From Hormiphora californensis (lineage: Eukaryota; Ctenophora; Tentaculata; Cydippida; Pleurobrachiidae), in assembly GCA_020137815.1 (NCBI GenBank), contig CM035354.1, forward strand, positions 6,932,987 through 6,996,986: a stretch of DNA of 64,000 nucleotides. Direction: 5' to 3'. Position numbers and translations under genes: made by a program. The notes below the pieces were generated by a model, which saw only the letters and a program-made list of their open reading frames with translations, was not told the DNA's origin and ran no database searches. The number at the start of each line of letters is the position of its first letter. Position 1 is the first letter of the stretch. Below, in pieces: positions 54,301-60,300 of the stretch.

Positions 54301-57300
54301 AAACCAACTTCGAATTAACTTATGTTTTGTTGAAAGACCAGTAGGATAAAAACTGTGAAGCTGGGACCAAGTCTCAAGATTCCTGCACTGACGAGGCTTG
54401 TTACCTCATGATACGTCACGTGACATGCTTGTTGGCGTGGGTTGACAGGGCTTGTTACATCACGTGACATGTGGGTTGACTAGGCTTGTTCTCCTTAGTA
54501 AACCTTGATAAGTCATGTGATGTGTGGGTTCATGGGAGTTGTTCTCCCTAGTAAATCATGACAAGTCACGTGACATGTGTGGGTGACTAGGCTGATTTCT
54601 CGCAATATATATCACGTGACTATCATGTTATGTGGGTTGCTGGCTACAGAGAATTCAGGACTATGAGTAAACCATTCTGACAGTGTACTGACTGTCAAGT
54701 ATCTGTTGCGGGATTTGTGTAACTATGTTGCAAGATTGTATGTGTGTACGTGTGTGTGTGTGTGCGTGTGTGTACGTGTGTCTATGTGTGTATGTTGTTA
54801 GCTAGTGAGATTCCAGCTTTAATGTCAAATGTTACTGTCCATCCTCTAATTCGCTTCCCCTCCCCCCATCCCCCCCCCGCTAAATCACCCGGGTGGTACA
54901 TTCCATGCGGCCTCCGGCCGCATGGAGCCATGGAGTCCAGTTCCGATCATTCGTGAAGCAGATGATGCATATGATGTAGATGATCCATGTCCTGCATTGG
55001 TGGGAGGGGGGGGGCGATAAAATTGCTTTGAACAAATTGGGATTTTGAGAGTCTCAGAATTGCCTCGTATGTTTCATATGAATTACGTAAAATCATTGTA
55101 ATCATTAATATCATTAGAATCAACAAACGAAAACAGAGCGAGAGAGATTCAAAATGATCGGTATACTGGATTCAAGTCTCAATTTTGTATGTGTGTAACA
55201 GCCCGCAACATCCTACTTGATACTAAACAAGCTATAGACACCCACACATATTCTTAGTATCTTACAATTTGAATTATATACACATTCCCGCAACATCCCA
55301 CTTGGCTGTTGTGTTAGTTAATGATCCCGTGCTTTACAAATTCCATGTTCCGAATGGTACTACCCGATGCTTCATATGAATTACGTAAATTCATTATAAA
55401 CATTAGATGCAACAAATGAAAACACATGTTTTAAAGATGAACTACTTGATTTAAGCTAATTTAAATCAGAATCAGAAGAATATTCACTCTCTTCTACACG
55501 ATTAGAAACATTTAACTTGCTATCATCGACACGTTTAAGATAGTCAATACTTTCTGCTATTATGTTGAATAGGTGTATAAATGAGTTTTTGTTCTTGTAG
55601 ATTATTTTCTTCACTTCCTCCCTTGACACGTTTTCCAGCTTAGAGATGAGGTTTCGATCCGATGATGTTAGTTCCTGACTCTGTTGTACAACCAATGGTA
55701 TGACACCATATTGTAATCCCATAATAAGTGTTTGAAGTGAATCCAACAGCTGCTTCGATCTTAGTATGTAGTTGAGTTTTCCCTTCTCCAAAAGGCTTTT
55801 TATTCGGATAAAGTTTTCGATGCTTACGCTATTAACAATCGATTTAGAAAACTCTTTATAATGAGGATCGTTAAAGCGAACTTCGAATTCCTGGTTTTGC
55901 TTCTTTAAGAGCGAAATTGTGTTGCTATAACGTGTAAGATTTTCGTTGCATTCTTTTAGCTTCCTTTCATAGCGTCGTTTAAAACCTTGCGTATCATTAT
56001 TTGCTTGTTGAAGCTTGTTAGTAAGAGTGCGAATTTGTTTCTTGTAATAATCTAAACGTGATTGGGGTTGGCTGGTTTCCTCATGGTCTCTATGTGTGAC
56101 AATTGGTTGTCCATCGTTTACATCGTCATCACTGGTTTCTATATACGCCCTCTTTCTAGATCGCTTCACCTCTGTAGTATCTAAATCAGAGTCAAATTCC
56201 TTGCGTTTCCTACTTTTAGAATATTCCGTAATACTTCCCCGCTCCCTCTTATCAATTCTCTCATCCCGATCATTCTCTTCTCGTTTTCGCTTCCCAGTAT
56301 CGATTATATTCCGTAATCCAACGGCTACAACTGGGATATGATTTGTAGCTTTATGGCGTAGTAAATCACTCGATGATTCAAACACCTCATCACACTGGTT
56401 ACAAGATACCATAATTTAATAATGATCAACTAAGATCGCACTCGGCTATTTATAGGGCACTCACAAGAAAAGATAACCACAATGTCAAATCTAGCTAAAC
56501 TTTATGTTGATCCTGCATTTAGCGGAGCCTATACTGGACAAAATGCATTTTTTAAGGCAGCTAAGGAGAGAGATTCTACCACAAAGCGCAGTGCCGTGAA
56601 AAAAGTGTTAAAGGCATCACATAGCTATACGCTCCATAAACCTGTCCGCAAACCGACTAAATATCGCAGAATTTATACAAAATCAATAAATTACCAATTC
56701 CAGATTGATCTTGTGGATATGAGTGCTTATGCAAAGCAAAATAACGGATACAAATGGATCGTCACATGCATCGATACATTCAGCAAAAAACTTTGGGCCT
56801 TTAAATTGAAAAACAAGACTGCTGCAGCCGTTTTAAAAGCCCTTAAACCATTAATTGAGAGAGAAAAGCCTCAGAAGATTGAGACAGATGATGGAGGAGA
56901 GTTTAAAAATGGAAAGTTTCTGGCTCTATTGGCCAAGCATAAAATTGACTTATTTACGGTTTCTTCCGACAGGAAGTGTGCGATTGTCGAGAGAGTTAAT
57001 CGCACGCTAAAGACTCGCATGTTTCGGGCCTTCACTGCTAGGGGTTCCCATAGATGGGTTGACATACTAGATAAGCTAGTAGATGGATATAATGACAGCC
57101 ATCATAGAAGCATAAAAATGAAGCCGAACGAGGTAAACAAATCTAACGAATCCAAGGTTCGTCGTAATCTGTTCCCGAAACTACCAAGAGCAGCAAAGCC
57201 TAGATATAAGGTAGGACAGACTGTTAGAATAACTCGAAAAAAGAATGTGTTTCAAAAAGGCTATGAACAATCTTGGAGTTATGAGGTTTTTGAAATCGCG

Positions 57301-60300
57301 GCTATAAAAGCCACAAATCCGCCAACTTACACCATTAAAGATATTGGAGGGCAAGTGATTGGTGGTTCCTTTTACGATTCGGAGTTGCAGGTTGTTGATA
57401 CATCAAACGATATTTGGCCAGTCGAACGCGTTATAAGGAAACGAACTCATCGAAACAAAGTGCAATATTTTGTCAAGTGGAGCGGTTATCCAGATATTTT
57501 TAACTCCTGGGTGGGCCATCAAGACCTTTTCAAGCTATAATGCCAATAAAATTCCTTGCAAACCACAACACAATCATCTTTGGTCAAACTGGGGCTGGGA
57601 AAACTCAATTTATCCTACGTATTATCCGGGAGAGATTAATCGAACCATTCCCTGAGAATGTTTATTACATGTACAGCGTAGAGCAACCCTTTATGAAAGA
57701 TTATCCTAATATCAACTTCATCCATGGGTTGGACTTTAAACAGTTGGACACATCGGAACCGAGTCTATTAGTAATTGATGATCTGGTGCTCGATACAAAC
57801 AAAGACGTAGCTTCTGCGTTTATTATGGGGAGTCATCATAAGAAAATAAGCTTATTTTTCATTACACAAAACCTTTTTCCGAACTGCAACACTTTCCGTC
57901 TTATGAGCGCCAATGCCCATTATTACGTGTTATTCCATAACCAACGGAATCTTCGTCAAGTTCATACTCTTGCACGTCAAATTTTTGTTGGGAAAGATGT
58001 CAGAAGGATATTAGCAGCCTACCAAAGAGCATCTGAAACAAGCCGTGGATTTGTAGTACTAAGTTTCTCCCCGCTACTTCCAAAAGCGTTAACCGTGATT
58101 ACAGACTATTGGGAACCATGGTTTAGTGTATATCTTTAAATGAAACCACCGATGTGCTATAAAAGAACGTGCAAAGCAGATCTAGTCATATTACTGGAGG
58201 AATATTTTGCGTTGACATGAGTCGCTTTGTTTTAATCCCTGTGGAGGATGGAAGATCAATAGATATAAAGATTCCAGCCAACCTCATACAACCTATCAAG
58301 TCGGAAAATCCTGAAATTATACGCTCCTTATTCAAAGCCTTTGCTAAAGCTAACATCAGTAGAAATGAACATGGTATGCTCTGTCATAATAGTGAGGAAA
58401 TTGATGTGGATTATGACGAATTCGTCAACGATTGCTGTGGCCTAAATTTTTCAAAACAATATGAAAGTGTGTATAATTTAGTGTGTAAACATGGTTTTAT
58501 GATGTAACTTTCTTTTCAAATTAAAACAGCCTTTTAAGAATTGATAATATCAATAATATTTTTCACAATTTCTTCATTTTTATACAAGTTCGCATCATAA
58601 TAGCTTATAAATTCATTAATTGTTAACCCACAACTCATTGCATAGATAAAATGGATACAAAGTTGACCACATATGTTTGTCCCTGGTAATTGTAAAGGTC
58701 TTTCAACATAGGAACATAGTTTAGATGAACCAACAAACTCTAAAAAGTTAGAAGGGAAGCTTCTATCTAAAGGAGATCTTCCAAATGAATCATAAAATGT
58801 CAAATGGCCATTTTCAACCCACCAAGCGCACCAGTGTACACCTCTTTCATCGTGTGGATCAGTGTTTGTAACAATTCCATACTTCTTCTTTCTTGTTTGG
58901 ATGGATAAGCAGGAAGGATATGTTCCCAAAAACTTGTTTTTTGTAACGAAATTTCCGTACAAAATGTCATTTATCTCCTGCGTGTTCATTCAATTATCTC
59001 GACACTTCTATCACCATGAATTTTCACTAGCCGATCATACACTGCATACACAATAAGAATTAAACCCTCAGTTGTACTTTCCGATCCTAGATCAATTTCA
59101 AGCTGCGTACTAGACTCATATTGCGGGCTTATATAGCCATGTGGGGTGATTCCGATTCGATCTTTTGCAAGAGAGATGCCGACAATAAAGTTCTGTTCAA
59201 AGTTTTCGCTAGTTATCAAGCATTGTCCCTTTATATCCAATCCTAATGATTCATACAGTTGGTTTAGGTAGTCTGCATTGTTGATGTATCGGCCATTTGT
59301 AGGTTTTGATTCTAATGCATCAGAAAAGTATGGTTTACCATCTATGTATAACTGGAACTTGTTAAACGGTACAAAGGCAAATGGGTTCGTGTTGATTTTC
59401 CCATCGAAGTCATCTGACTTTTGCACACAGAAAAATGCATGATGCGGTAGCTTCCCAGTAAAGATATGATTCATACGGAACACTCTCCCAGTTTGAGTTA
59501 TGGGCCGTACAATGAGCTCTGGTTTACTGACATGATATGGTGCAGCTTCTGTTGCTAGTCTCTCCTCAATAAGCGATAAAATCTTAGGAACAGGTTTTAT
59601 AAATTTAACCTTTAGAAACACTTCCGAGAGCTTTATTGTATATCCTGGTTTCGGTGAGAGTAAAAGAAAGTCATCCCCATTTTTAGTAAGGGTTATTTTT
59701 ACAGGTAGATTCGGTGGAAGAGCTTTGTAAGATGTTACTAAAGGACAATGTAATTTGCTTGATACGGAAATTTCGCCCGAAGTTTTGATTTTTTTAGATC
59801 GATCACTAGCAGCCTGGTTCTTTATATTCTCACCAGTGAATTCTAACGTCTCCGAATCGCTCTTAGTTTGACCCGAGTCCATTTTGAATAATTGAGCTTG
59901 GAAAAGGTAATCGCCGCGATCCGGATGCGTGTTTAAAACTGTGTTAAAGTAAGATTGATATGCATAGCTATTCCTCATGCTCTGCATAATATCGACTCTA
60001 TCAGCTAACGTAACTTCAACTAACTCCCACATGGCATTAGCTATATTGTTAATGACAGATATGTTATCCTCGCTGGTGATTTCGGAGGTACCCTTCATAA
60101 CCGTAAAAGACGTGTGAATGTCAATATCCCAAAGCATGCCAGATTGTTGAGGAGGAATATCAAAGGTAATTGGCCCATTTAGAATACTCGTCAATGGATA
60201 CACCTTAATGGTGTAACAATCTTCAACTGCAACACGTGTACTTGGGCGCTTCCATAGCAGGAGTTCTGTTGAAATTGCCTCATTCAATCCTTTAAAAGTT

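Noticed and set aside
55456-58507. Degenerate PolB hidden in or between the left-half Polinton genes
   Set aside because: All sequence there is occupied by intact ORFs unrelated to polymerase, with intergenic gaps under about 80 bp, and no polymerase motifs were seen in any frame.
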